From Metabacillus crassostreae (GTDB lineage: Bacteria > Bacillota > Bacilli > Bacillales > Bacillaceae): a DNA stretch of 64,000 nucleotides. Made by a program: the position numbers and the translations under genes. The notes below the pieces were generated by a model. It had not been told where the DNA came from. It searched no databases and worked only from the letters and a program-made list of their open reading frames with translations. Location of the stretch: assembly GCF_016908395.1 (NCBI RefSeq), contig NZ_JAFBDU010000012.1, forward strand, positions 1 to 64,000, read 5' to 3'. Below are positions 16,697-26,600 of this stretch, one piece after another. Numbering within the stretch: position 1 is the first letter of the stretch; each line of letters opens with the position of its first letter.

Positions 16697-17155
16697 ATGA
16701 GATCTTATAATGAGGAAGAGTTACAGAGTGCATTGGATTTGTTTCGTGTTTTTGCTAGAGCATTTAAAAGCATTTCAGAGCATTCGATACGTGATAGCAA
16801 GGAACATGGCTTTAATCCAACAGAATTCGCGGTATTAGAATTATTATTCACAAGGGGACCGCAAAAACTACAGCAAATTGGATCAAGATTGCTATTAGTA
16901 AGTGGAAATGTCACATATGTTATTGATAAGCTTGAAAAAAATGGCTTCATTTATCGTGAACAGGATCCTAAAGATAAACGATCCATTTACGCAAAATTAA
17001 CAGAAAAAGGCCAAGAATATCTAGATCAGGTATATCCAATTCATGCAATACGAATTGCTCGTGCATTTTCTGGATTATCCTCTAAAGAGCAGGAAGAATT
17101 GAAAGCGCTTTTAAAGAAGGCGGGCATACATTCACAACACCTATTATTCAGGTAA
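16697..17155 (+). CDS. MarR-family regulator (MhqR-like paralogue)
   Basis: The 152-residue winged-helix protein carries the recognition region FNPTEFAVLELLFTRGPQKLQQIGSRLLLVSGNVTYVIDKLE and the wing DPKDKRSIYAKLTEKGQ. It is clearly paralogous to the mhqR-like gene at 63049: both share NPTEFAVLELL, LQQIG and TYVxDKLE. MarR proteins of this subgroup sense quinones or electrophiles through ligand or thiol chemistry; this one has no cysteine in the parts I inspected. The start is ATG 16697 behind GAGGGCG. The next gene on the same strand is an RND exporter 535 bp away, a plausible target. Confidence 0.85.
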   Translation: MRSYNEEELQSALDLFRVFARAFKSISEHSIRDSKEHGFNPTEFAVLELLFTRGPQKLQQIGSRLLLVSGNVTYVIDKLEKNGFIYREQDPKDKRSIYAKLTEKGQEYLDQVYPIHAIRIARAFSGLSSKEQEELKALLKKAGIHSQHLLFR

Positions 17156-17690
17156 TAAACAGCTAAAACGCATAAACATAGATTTCGTATTTTATGAGCT
17201 TCAGAGGTTGAAAAAAACCTTGTTTACCTCGATACTCAACTAGGTAACACCTTTCATCACTGGACTTTGAACAATATATGTTAAGCGTTTTCAATTGTCA
17301 GAAGGGCTTGTAAATATACGTTGTCTACTAACTGAGACTCATATTTTATGAGTCTATTTGTGTTTCTATGAATATTAGTTATCTTTTTTTATAAAGATTA
17401 AATCTTGATTTGAACTTTTATTATTGCCTTTCTTAATTAATGAGCAATTTAATTGAATTCAAAAACCCTTGTAGATATGCTAGTTATGCATAGTTTATCA
17501 AACTTGGAATGAATGAAGAAAAACATGTTAAAACTTGTAAATGGTATATATAAACTTTATTATCTGAGTATCACTAACTGAGTAAGTTAAAAAAACAAAT
17601 AACCTACACTTTATAATTAAAATTGTTTATGTACTTATCATCAATTTGTTCTTCAGTTATTAGACATACATATTTGAGAGGGGTAACTAA
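17156..17690 (+). other. Intergenic region before the RND exporter gene
   Basis: These 535 bases hold no gene I can support. There is one hairpin, AGACTCAT-atttt-ATGAGTCT at 17335-17355, followed by TATTTGTG and too short to be a convincing terminator. A ribosome-binding site GAGAGGGG precedes the exporter at its 3' end. The rest is AT-rich without obvious structure. Confidence 0.5.
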
Positions 17691-20600
17691 ATGAAAATAA
17701 GTAATTTTTCAATAAGGAGACCGGTATTTACAATTGTCACGATGTTACTTGTGTTTATATTAGGAGCTGTTTCAGTATTAAATATCCCATTAAAATTAAT
17801 TCCGGAAATTAACCCTCCAATTGGAGTGGTTGTTACAAACTATCAAGGAGCAGGCCCAAATGAAGTTGTAGAGAAAGTTTCTAAACCTCTAGAAGAAGCT
17901 CTGTCAACTGTTCAAGGAATTGACACGATTACCTCGACTTCTCAGGAAAATGCTAGTTTAGTGTTAATGCAATTTTCGTGGACAACAAAAATAGATGATG
18001 TTCAAGACGAAATTAGAACCAAAATGGAGGATGCTCCTTTACCTGATGATGCTGGAGATCCTCGTTTTTTGAAATTTGATCCTTCTCAGTTCCCGATCAT
18101 TCAACTTTCTTTTACATCTGCTGAAAGTGCTGAACAACTTCAGACACTAGCAGAAGAGTTAGAACAAGAGTTAACGAAAACAGAGGGAGTTGCAAGCGTA
18201 AATCTTTCTGGATTAACGACTGATGAGATCAGTGTCACTCTCGATCAAGAGAAGCTAAGAGACTACAAAATTAGCCAATCTGAGATAGTTGATGTAATAA
18301 GAGCAAATTCCGTAACTACTCCTGGAGATACTGTTGTTACAGAAGGAAAGCAATTAACAACAAGAGTCATGAGTACAATTGATTCTCTTGATGTGCTAAA
18401 AAATATTGTGGTGAAAAAAGATCCTGCAGATGGAGAAAATATTTCCTTACAAGAAGTTGCAGAGGTGAAAATTACACCTCAAAAGTCTAATACCATTACT
18501 CGTGCAAACCAAGAAGCTTCCTTACTAGTAAGTGTATTACAGCAGTCTGATGCAAATACAGCTGCTGTATCAGATGCCTTTCAGAAAAAGCTATCTGAAA
18601 TGCTCGAAGAAGATAGATATGATTCAATAAGTGCAGATATCATCTTTGATCAAGGTGAATATGTTGATCAAGCAATAGGTAATATGGTTAATACGTTAAT
18701 TGTTGGTGGGCTACTCGCAATGCTTATTCTTTTTGTTTTCTTGAGAAGTGTAAAAAGTCCATTGATTATTGGTGTAGCAATTCCTTATTCAGTTATTGTG
18801 ACTTTTGTATTGATGTATTTCTCTAACTTCACATTAAATATCATGACATTAGGTGGTCTAGCACTCGGAATTGGAATGCTTGTAGATAATGCAATTGTAG
18901 TTATTGAAAATATATATCGACATCTATCAATGGGGAAAAATCCGAAGGAAGCTGCATATGAAGGGGCAAAGGAAATGGGTCCTGCGATTATTGCTTCAAC
19001 CTTAACAACGGTAGCTGTGTTTATTCCAGTAGTATTTATATCAGGTATTATTGGAGATCTCTTTAAAGAATTTGCTTTAACCATTGCATTTAGTTTATTT
19101 GCCTCATTATTTGTAGCATTAACTATTGTCCCAATGCTAGCAAGTCAGCTGTTGAGAAAACCACGTGAAAATAAAGAGGAGATTCGTCGTGAATCTTCAT
19201 TTATGAAATCTTTAGATCAATCAATAAGCTGGGCTTTACGAAATAGAGCGTTAGTTTTGATTTTAACACTTCTATTATTTGTGGGAAGTATCTACGGTTT
19301 ATCCCGAGTTGGATCAGTATTTTTACCAAATACAGATGAAGGTTTCTTCACTATTGATGTTGAGTTGGAAAATGGAACAGCACTTTCTGAAACAAGTAAG
19401 GTTGTTGAAGCACTTGAAAATGAACTGGAGAATGAGGAGAACATTGATCTATATGTAAGCTTAATAGGATCCACACAAGAGGAATCTTTTCGTGGAACAG
19501 GTAGTACGAATATAGCAGAGATTTATGTCAAACTAAAAGAGCTTGATAACAGGGATGTTTCTACTTTTGACTTTATTGATGATATTAAAAAGTCTCTCGA
19601 GCAGGAAGCTAATTCTATTAACAAAACATCAGAATTATCATTTAACACTCAATCTTCTACAGGCTCAACCCCCAACACATTAACATTTAATGTGAAGGAC
19701 ACGAATAAAGACAGATTAAAAGAATCTATAAGTAAAATAGATAAAGCCTTATTAGAATTGGATGATGTAGAGGAATTAAGTAATGATCTTCAAGAAACGA
19801 TTGAAGAAATCCAAATTATCATTGATCGGGAGGAAGCACTTAATAATGGTTTGAGTCCCGCTCAAATAGGAATGGTTGTTAATGATGTAACACGTGGTAC
19901 TGATGCTATTCAAATCACAAATGCAGATAATAATGAAATTTATAGTGTTAATGTTCGCTATGATGATTCTGTAAGAGAAAACATAGATTCACTTAGAAAA
20001 CTGCTTATAAAAAAACCTGATAATAGCTTTGTTGAATTAGGCGAAGTAGCAGCTATTGAAGTTGGAGAAGGACCAGTATCCATTCAGCGTATTGATAAAC
20101 AAGTTGCTGTTCAGTATGATCTAAGATTTAATAACTCAACAAATTTGGGTGAAATCTCCAATTTAGTTGATGAAAAAATTGAAGAATTAGATCTTTCAGA
20201 TGATACAGAAATAACATTTGGAGGAGACAGAGATCTACTTGAATCTTCGTTAGATGATATGCTGTTAGCATTTGTGTTAGCGATAGTCTTTATATATATT
20301 GTTATGGCTGCTCAATTTGAGTCATTTAAATATCCATTAGTTATTATGTTTACAGTTCCACTGATGATAATTGGTGTAGGAATTGCGCTAGTATTAACTA
20401 ATTCACCAATTAGCTTAACAGTAGTTATAGGTATTATCGTTTTAGCAGGGATAGTTGTAAACAATGCAATTGTTATAGTGGATTATATAAATCAAAAGAA
20501 AGCACAAGGCTTTAAAACCCATGATGCTTTAACTGAGGCAGTTAAGGTAAGGTTTAGACCGATATTAATGACAGCTTTAACAACAATTTTAGGGCTAGTG

Positions 20601-20954
20601 CCGTTAGCATTAGGCTTGGGTGAGGGAACAGAAATTAACAGGCCAATGGGAATAACCGTTATTGGCGGGTTAATCTCAAGTACTTTTCTAACACTATTTG
20701 TCATTCCGATCGTCTACAGCTTATTTGATAAAGAGACGAGAAGAATGAACAAGAAATATGTAACACCAGATGGACAGCTTATTCCAGCATATTTATTGGA
20801 TGACAGACTAATAAAAGACGAGGAAGACGTACGTATAGAGAAAGAAGAGAAAGAACAATTACCTGCACCACCAGAATCAACCTCTAAGTACGAAAAACAA
20901 GACATGGTTACTATGCTTGAACAGATTATTGATATTGTAAAAGATAAAAAATAA
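17691..20954 (+). CDS. RND-family multidrug/surfactant exporter (SwrC-like)
   Basis: The 1087-residue inner-membrane exporter has the AcrB/HAE1 layout: helix 1 (FSIRRPVFTIVTMLLVF), a first periplasmic-type loop, helices 2-6 (residues about 335-500) with GLALGIGMLVDNAIVVIENIYRH containing the paired Asp-Asn of the proton relay, helix 7 near 520, a second loop, and helices 8-12 (GIIVLAGIVVNNAIVIVDYIN). The charged C-terminal tail (about 60 residues) is typical of Firmicutes members. In B. subtilis the equivalent SwrC (YerP) exports surfactin and related amphiphiles. No membrane-fusion protein gene adjoins it. Control by the upstream MarR regulator is inferred from proximity. Confidence 0.9.
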   Translation: MKISNFSIRRPVFTIVTMLLVFILGAVSVLNIPLKLIPEINPPIGVVVTNYQGAGPNEVVEKVSKPLEEALSTVQGIDTITSTSQENASLVLMQFSWTTKIDDVQDEIRTKMEDAPLPDDAGDPRFLKFDPSQFPIIQLSFTSAESAEQLQTLAEELEQELTKTEGVASVNLSGLTTDEISVTLDQEKLRDYKISQSEIVDVIRANSVTTPGDTVVTEGKQLTTRVMSTIDSLDVLKNIVVKKDPADGENISLQEVAEVKITPQKSNTITRANQEASLLVSVLQQSDANTAAVSDAFQKKLSEMLEEDRYDSISADIIFDQGEYVDQAIGNMVNTLIVGGLLAMLILFVFLRSVKSPLIIGVAIPYSVIVTFVLMYFSNFTLNIMTLGGLALGIGMLVDNAIVVIENIYRHLSMGKNPKEAAYEGAKEMGPAIIASTLTTVAVFIPVVFISGIIGDLFKEFALTIAFSLFASLFVALTIVPMLASQLLRKPRENKEEIRRESSFMKSLDQSISWALRNRALVLILTLLLFVGSIYGLSRVGSVFLPNTDEGFFTIDVELENGTALSETSKVVEALENELENEENIDLYVSLIGSTQEESFRGTGSTNIAEIYVKLKELDNRDVSTFDFIDDIKKSLEQEANSINKTSELSFNTQSSTGSTPNTLTFNVKDTNKDRLKESISKIDKALLELDDVEELSNDLQETIEEIQIIIDREEALNNGLSPAQIGMVVNDVTRGTDAIQITNADNNEIYSVNVRYDDSVRENIDSLRKLLIKKPDNSFVELGEVAAIEVGEGPVSIQRIDKQVAVQYDLRFNNSTNLGEISNLVDEKIEELDLSDDTEITFGGDRDLLESSLDDMLLAFVLAIVFIYIVMAAQFESFKYPLVIMFTVPLMIIGVGIALVLTNSPISLTVVIGIIVLAGIVVNNAIVIVDYINQKKAQGFKTHDALTEAVKVRFRPILMTALTTILGLVPLALGLGEGTEINRPMGITVIGGLISSTFLTLFVIPIVYSLFDKETRRMNKKYVTPDGQLIPAYLLDDRLIKDEEDVRIEKEEKEQLPAPPESTSKYEKQDMVTMLEQIIDIVKDKK

Positions 20955-20962
20955 CAAAATGA

Positions 20963-21019
20963 GAGGCTAGGACATAAGGGCGATCGTTCAATTAAACTAT
21001 TGCTATGTCCCAGCCTTTT
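20963..21019. repeat. Ends-only copy of family A element, acting as bidirectional terminator
   Basis: GAGGCTAGGACATAAG and CTATGTCCCAGCC are near-perfect inverted repeats separated by about 27 nt, followed by TTTTCTACTTTTTT. They equal the terminal repeats of the long elements at 4532 and 60077 without the GC-rich core. The copy sits between convergent RND and ligD genes and can terminate both. Confidence 0.65.
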
Positions 21020-21027
21020 CTACTTTT

Positions 21028-22857
21028 TTATTGTGTTAAACCGTTAATAATTGTTCTGAGTGTTTCATCCTGTGGTCTTGTGAAGTAGTTATTAAAGGGG
21101 CATCCAATGGTATCGAGTCTCTTTAAAACATATTCAATTGTGTAATCTTCAACAGAAAGGTATTTATTAATTTCTTCCCATAATAATGGAGCTGCGATGT
21201 AGGCACCTTCTTTTTTTCCGCGAAGTGAATATGGAGCAATAATTGTTTTACCTTCTGCATGTTGAATATAATCAACATATAGTCTATTACCGCGATTTTT
21301 CTTCATTCTTTCAGTTGTAAAATCCTCAGGAAAGCTTGTTACAAGATATTCAGCTATAAAAGCAGTAAATATTCTTGTTTCATCATATGACAGTGAATTT
21401 TTAGAAAGAGGTATATGAATTTGCAAGCCTTTATTTCCTGAAAGCTTAGGAAATGTAAGCAAATCAAATTGATCAAAGACTTTCTTCATTTCTACAGCGG
21501 CTTTAACAGCTAAGTGAAAATATTCTCGTGATGGTGGATCAAGATCAAATACGATTTCTGTAGGATGTTCTGTATCAATGGTTTGAAATGGAATATGAAA
21601 TTCAAATGCTAACTGGTTTCCAAGCCAAAGTAAGGTTGATAAGTTATTACAAATAATATAATTTATATCATCATGAATTTCTGTTTGGATAAATTCTGGT
21701 GCATAATCCGGGCAATTTTTTTGATAAAAGGCTTCTCCAAACATTCCATGAGGAAACCTGATAACTGTTAATAATTTATCTTCTAAAAATGGAAGCATAA
21801 ACTTAGAAACTTGATATAAATAGCTTAGAAAGTTCTCCTTCTTAACATCCATTGTTTCCCATAGAGGTTTATCGGGATGAGTAATTGATAGCTCCTTGTG
21901 TAAAGGTGCAGTTGATAGAAGTAACATATCCCATGAGCATTCCTCAATCTGCTTTTCGAAACGAAAGGTAAAAAAAGAAGGCTCGCGTAATTGATTTTTA
22001 TATAAAGAAAGAAATTGTAATTCAACAACTATGGCAGGAGACATTTCAATAAAAGCTGCAGTTTCTGTTTTTTTGTTTTCCTTTAAAATAGTAATAAGTG
22101 CATCACGTTCAGCGCTAGAAATTCCATGTGAAAAAACACCAACTGAAATGATGTTGTCACGGTTGAAAACTCCTACATGGAAGTATCCATTTTCCTTATC
22201 ATAGCCTGTTATAAAGAAAATTGCTTTTTTATAATTTTTAATTTTTAACCATTGTTTTGAGCGAACACCACTTTCCCATTTACCATTAAGGTGCTTGGCG
22301 ATAATCCCTTCACCATCTTCAAGGCGTATTTCTTCCCACAACGCTGTATAGTTCGTTGTATATGGAACATACTGTAAAAGATTCTGATTTGAAGGATCGA
22401 TTTTAGTAGGAAGCTCGAGTTCCATAAAAAGATTATGAAGCCATTTTTTCCTTTCACCAAACGGTTTTCCAACAAATAAAGTATTGTTTGTTTCTATTAT
22501 GTCGAAAGCAAGAAATCTACAAGGATTTGAATTTGATGAATGTGCAATTTTTTCTGAGTTTTTTAGTCTTCCTCTAATTTGTAATTTTTCAAAGTCTGAG
22601 TAATGTTTTGAAGTAAGATATGTAATCTCTCCATCCATTGATAAAGGTAAATAGGGTTTGAGCTTTTCAAATTGCTCTTTTACTTCTGAAATAATTTCAG
22701 GAAAGCTATCGTTTAATGATTTCTCATTTCGACTAGTTAATTGGATTGAATCCAGGGTAATAGTAAGAATAGCTCGAAAACCATCATATTTGGTTTCGTA
22801 AACCCAATCTGTGCCTTTAGGAATTTCAGTATTTAAGGTCGGTAGCATTGGTTTCAA
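21028..22857 (-). CDS. ligD: ATP-dependent DNA ligase LigD (NHEJ)
   Basis: The protein has about 609 residues. The N-terminal ligase domain has the nucleotidylation motif ETKYDGFRA, MDGEITYL, and GEGIIAKHLNGKWESG followed by KQWLKIK. The C-terminal primase-polymerase domain (from about residue 320) has TEIVFDLDPPSREYFH (metal-binding Asp pair) and SGNKGLQIHIPL. There is no phosphoesterase domain, as in B. subtilis LigD (YkoU). With Ku it joins double-strand breaks, notably in germinating spores. The frame is open to ATG 22881; I prefer TTG 22857 because AAGGATGATC precedes it, but ATG 22866 or 22881 remain possible. Ku is encoded 8 kb away rather than adjacent. Confidence 0.93.
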   Translation of the reverse strand: MKPMLPTLNTEIPKGTDWVYETKYDGFRAILTITLDSIQLTSRNEKSLNDSFPEIISEVKEQFEKLKPYLPLSMDGEITYLTSKHYSDFEKLQIRGRLKNSEKIAHSSNSNPCRFLAFDIIETNNTLFVGKPFGERKKWLHNLFMELELPTKIDPSNQNLLQYVPYTTNYTALWEEIRLEDGEGIIAKHLNGKWESGVRSKQWLKIKNYKKAIFFITGYDKENGYFHVGVFNRDNIISVGVFSHGISSAERDALITILKENKKTETAAFIEMSPAIVVELQFLSLYKNQLREPSFFTFRFEKQIEECSWDMLLLSTAPLHKELSITHPDKPLWETMDVKKENFLSYLYQVSKFMLPFLEDKLLTVIRFPHGMFGEAFYQKNCPDYAPEFIQTEIHDDINYIICNNLSTLLWLGNQLAFEFHIPFQTIDTEHPTEIVFDLDPPSREYFHLAVKAAVEMKKVFDQFDLLTFPKLSGNKGLQIHIPLSKNSLSYDETRIFTAFIAEYLVTSFPEDFTTERMKKNRGNRLYVDYIQHAEGKTIIAPYSLRGKKEGAYIAAPLLWEEINKYLSVEDYTIEYVLKRLDTIGCPFNNYFTRPQDETLRTIINGLTQ

Positions 22858-22933
22858 ATTGATCATCCTTATATATGTCATTGTTTTTAATATGAACAGA
22901 TTTGCACTAATTCATGAAAGGAGTTTGTAAAGA

Positions 22934-23458
22934 ATGAATAAAGCTGTTTTTTTAGATCGTGATGGTGTCATTAACGAAGTGTTAAGTAATAGAGTGAAAT
23001 TTGTCAATAAACCTGAACAAATGTACTTGTTAGAAGGAGTAGGAGAGGGGATAAAACTGTTAAATGATGCTGGATATCTAGTTTTTGTTGTAACAAACCA
23101 GGGTGGAATTGGCTTAGGTTATATGAAGGAGGAAATGCTTCTAAAGGTACATGAAAAAATGAAAAATGATATTGAAGAATATGGAGGGAAAATTGACGAT
23201 ATCATTTATTGTCCACATAAGCCACATGCAGGATGTGCTTGTCGTAAGCCTGAACCTGAAATGCTTCAGCAATTAGCTAGAAAGCACGAGGTAAACTTAA
23301 AGGAAAGTTTTATGATTGGCGATCGAGATGTTGACATAACGGCTGGGAAACAAGCAGGAACAAAAACGATACTAATTGGGGATGTGGAAGGCTTAGCAGA
23401 TTTTCAATTTGAATCACTATATGAAGCGGCTACTTGGATAATAAAAAATGTAACCTGA
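22934..23458 (+). CDS. HAD-IIIA phosphatase, GmhB-like
   Basis: The 174-residue soluble enzyme carries all HAD motifs: FLDRDGVIN (nucleophile and acid/base Asp), VVTNQGGIG (motif II Thr/Asn), RKPEPEM (motif III Lys) and IGDRDVDITAGKQAG (motif IV). The insert CPHKPHAGCACRKP supplies the Cys/His zinc ligands typical of GmhB and HisB-N phosphatases. The family hydrolyses sugar bisphosphates such as heptose-1,7-bisphosphate or histidinol phosphate. With no heptose or histidine genes nearby, the substrate is open. The start follows AAAGGAG. It is divergent from ligD. Confidence 0.9.
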   Translation: MNKAVFLDRDGVINEVLSNRVKFVNKPEQMYLLEGVGEGIKLLNDAGYLVFVVTNQGGIGLGYMKEEMLLKVHEKMKNDIEEYGGKIDDIIYCPHKPHAGCACRKPEPEMLQQLARKHEVNLKESFMIGDRDVDITAGKQAGTKTILIGDVEGLADFQFESLYEAATWIIKNVT

Positions 23459-23482
23459 TATAAAAACGGTTACATTTTTTTG
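23445..23482 (+). terminator. Terminator of HAD phosphatase gene
   Basis: AAAATGTAACC and GGTTACATTTT form a perfect stem followed by TTTTTG. The gene's TGA stop codon lies in the loop. Confidence 0.8.
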
Positions 23483-23527
23483 TTGCGTCTAATTACAGAA
23501 GGTGATATTCTAAATATGTAGATTTGT

Positions 23528-23541
23528 TGAAAACGATTACA
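23528..23541 (+). promoter_or_regulatory. Catabolite-responsive element (cre) candidate
   Basis: TGAAAACGATTACA matches the CcpA consensus TGNAANCGNWNNCW at every fixed position. It lies about 104 nt upstream of the amylopullulanase start, where CcpA repression of a starch-degrading enzyme would be expected. Confidence 0.6.
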
Positions 23542-23599
23542 ATATTATTAAAATGACAAAAGATTTCCTTAACAGAAATCTTTACTATTTTAGTTTTTG

Positions 23600-23615
23600 T
23601 GCAAACGTTTTCGCA
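23600..23615 (+). promoter_or_regulatory. LacI/GalR-family operator candidate
   Basis: TGCAAACGTTTTCGCA is a near-palindrome with a central ACGTTTTCG/CGTT step, the form seen for MalR- or CcpA-type operators. It is 30 nt upstream of the amylopullulanase start, close to the expected transcription start. Confidence 0.5.
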
Positions 23616-23644
23616 AATTCAAAAAATACTTAGGGGGGAAATTG

Positions 23645-26600
23645 GTGTTGAAAAAACAAAATAGGAAAGTGCTCTCTATGCTGGTAATATTTTCATTAGT
23701 GCTACAGCTTTTATCAGGATTAATTCCTTATGCAAGCGTTAGCGCAGAAGTGACGAGTCCCGTAGTAAATGATGACGGTACTGTAACATTTACTTATGAA
23801 GGTGAAGCTGAATCAGTTAAAATAGCTGGAAGCTTTACTGAGTGGGGAACGAGTCCTCTTGATATGGTTGAAGAGTCAGAGAGTATTTGGAAGCTAACTA
23901 CTCCGTTAGAAGATGGTACTTATCAGTATAAGTTTATTGTAGATAACAAAGAAGAGTGGGTGTTAGATCCTAATAATCCAAACCAAGCTGATGGAAATTC
24001 AGTGTTTACAAAAGGTGAGGTAGAGCCACCACCAGCTCCAACTGTTGAAAGTCCTGTAATTGGAAGCGACGGCAGTGTGACTTTTACTTATGAAGGAGCA
24101 GCTGATTCAGTTAAAGTAGCTGGAAGCTTTACTGATTGGCAAAACGGAGCTCTTGAGATGACCGAGAAGTCTGAAGGAATCTGGGAGCTAACTCAGAAAC
24201 TTCCAAATGGAGACTATCAATATAAATTAATTGTGGATGGAGAATGGATTACAGATCCTGCTAACAAAAATCCTCAACTAGATGGTAACTCGACGTTTAC
24301 AGTTGAAGTTCTTCAAAGTCCTGTTATTAATCAAGACGGAAGTGTAACGTTTAATTACAAGCAATCACAAGATAATGAAACAGCAGTTTATTTAATCGGA
24401 GGATTAAATGACTGGAGCTTGGAAACAGCTTATGAAATGGTATTAAACGATAAGGGTGTTTTCTCTGTAACAGTAGAAAACGTAGCACCAGGCGAATATC
24501 AATACAAATTTTTACGAAACGAACGTAATTGGAATGGTCAAGAGATTACAGATCCTTTAAACACTGAGACTAAGGATGGTAACTCATTGTTAATAATCGA
24601 ATCGCCAGAGCCAATAAATGTTCAATCAGCATTAATGGACTCTTTATCTGAGATTTTAGTAACAACAAACAAAGCTTTTGGTGACCAAGAGTTAGTTGTA
24701 ACAGATGTTGAAGCAAATGAAGTTATTGAAACAACAACTACAAAAATCTCTGATACAAAAGCGAAAATTACACTAGCAGACAATGTGAATGTAGATGTAA
24801 GAAAGCTTTATGAAGTATCAGTAGGGAATTCTGAAGGTAAAGTTGTAACAATGCGCAATGTATTAAATGATGATCAATTCTTCTATGATGGAGACTTAGG
24901 CTATAACTATTCTTCTAGCAAAACATCATTTAAACTTTGGGCACCAACAGCTACAAAAGTAAGTCTAGCAATCTATGATAATGCAGGAACTTATGAAGGT
25001 GCTTTTGTACCTGACCATACAGATGGCATAGAAACTGAAATGAACCGTACAAATAACGGTGTTTGGTCTTTAGAAGTGAATGAAGATCTTAAAAACAAAT
25101 ATTATATGTATAAAGTAGAATTTGCGAATGGTGATGTAAATTATGCAGTTGATCCATATGCTGTATCAACTTCAGCAAATGGACAAAGAACAGCAATTGT
25201 AGACTTAGATAGTACAGATCCAAGTGGATTTGATCCAACGGACAAGCCTGCAATCGTTTCACCAGCCGATGCAATTATCTATGAGCTCCATGTTCGTGAT
25301 TTCTCAATTAATGAAGATTCAGGAATGGACAATAAAGGTAAATATTTAGCGTTTACAGAAGAGGGAACAACTAGTCCAAGTGGTGTAAAGACTGGTGTTG
25401 ATTCTTTAAAAGAACTAGGAGTTAACTATGTACACTTACTCCCAACATATGACTTTGGTTCTGTAAATGAATTAAAAGTGGATGATCCAAACTCTGATGA
25501 AGTGAAATTCAACTGGGGCTATGACCCAATTCACTTTAATGTTCCAGAAGGCTCTTATTCTAGTGATCCTACTGATCCAACAAGTAGAATTAAAGAATAC
25601 AAGCAGATGGTTCAATCTTTACATGATAATGGAATTCGCGTTATAGCTGACGTTGTTTACAATCATACGTACATGAATGAATCAACACAGCTTGAAGGAA
25701 AATCACCATTTGATGCAATAGTACCTGGATACTACTACCGTACTGATGATACTGGTAAAATTACAAACGGATCTGGTACTGGTAATGAAGTAGCTTCAGA
25801 GCGTCCAATGGTACGTAAATACATTAAAGATTCTGTTCACTATTGGGCAACAGAATTTGGTATCGATGGATTCCGTTTTGATCTAATGGGATTAATTGAT
25901 CAAAAAACAATGCAAGAGCTTACAAGAGAGTTAAAAAATGAAGTAGATCCTAACGTGTTAATTTATGGTGAGCCATGGACAGGTGGATCATCAAGTCTTC
26001 CTGCATCAATGCAACACTTTAAAGGAACTCAAAAAGATCAAGGATACGCAGTATTCAATGATAATATTCGTGGTGCGATTAAAGGCGGAAGTGACGATAA
26101 TAGTACGGGATTTGCTACAGGCTCAACTGGTAAAGAAGGCGATATCGTAGCAGGTGTTAAAGGTGCTATCGATCAATTTGCCAATGACCCGCAAGAAACA
26201 ATCACATATGTAACGGCTCATGATAACTTAAACCTTTGGGATAAGTTAATGGCAGTAGCTGGAGAGGATGCAAGTGAAAATCCTCATGCTGTTATCACTG
26301 AAGAAGATCCACTAGATAATGAGTTGGTAAAACGTAGCTTATTAGCTAATGGTATAGTTCTAACTTCTCAAGGTATTCCTTTCCTACACGCTGGTGAAGA
26401 GATGCTAAGAAGTAAATATGGTAATCATAATAGCTATAAGAGCCCTGACAATATCAATATGATTCGTTGGGAATTAAAAGATCAGTATGAGTCTGTTTTC
26501 AATTATTACAAAGGCTTAATTGATTTAAGAAAAAACCATTCTGCATTTAAAATGGATACAAAAGCAGAAGTTAATGAACATTTTGAAGTATTAAAGCAGG

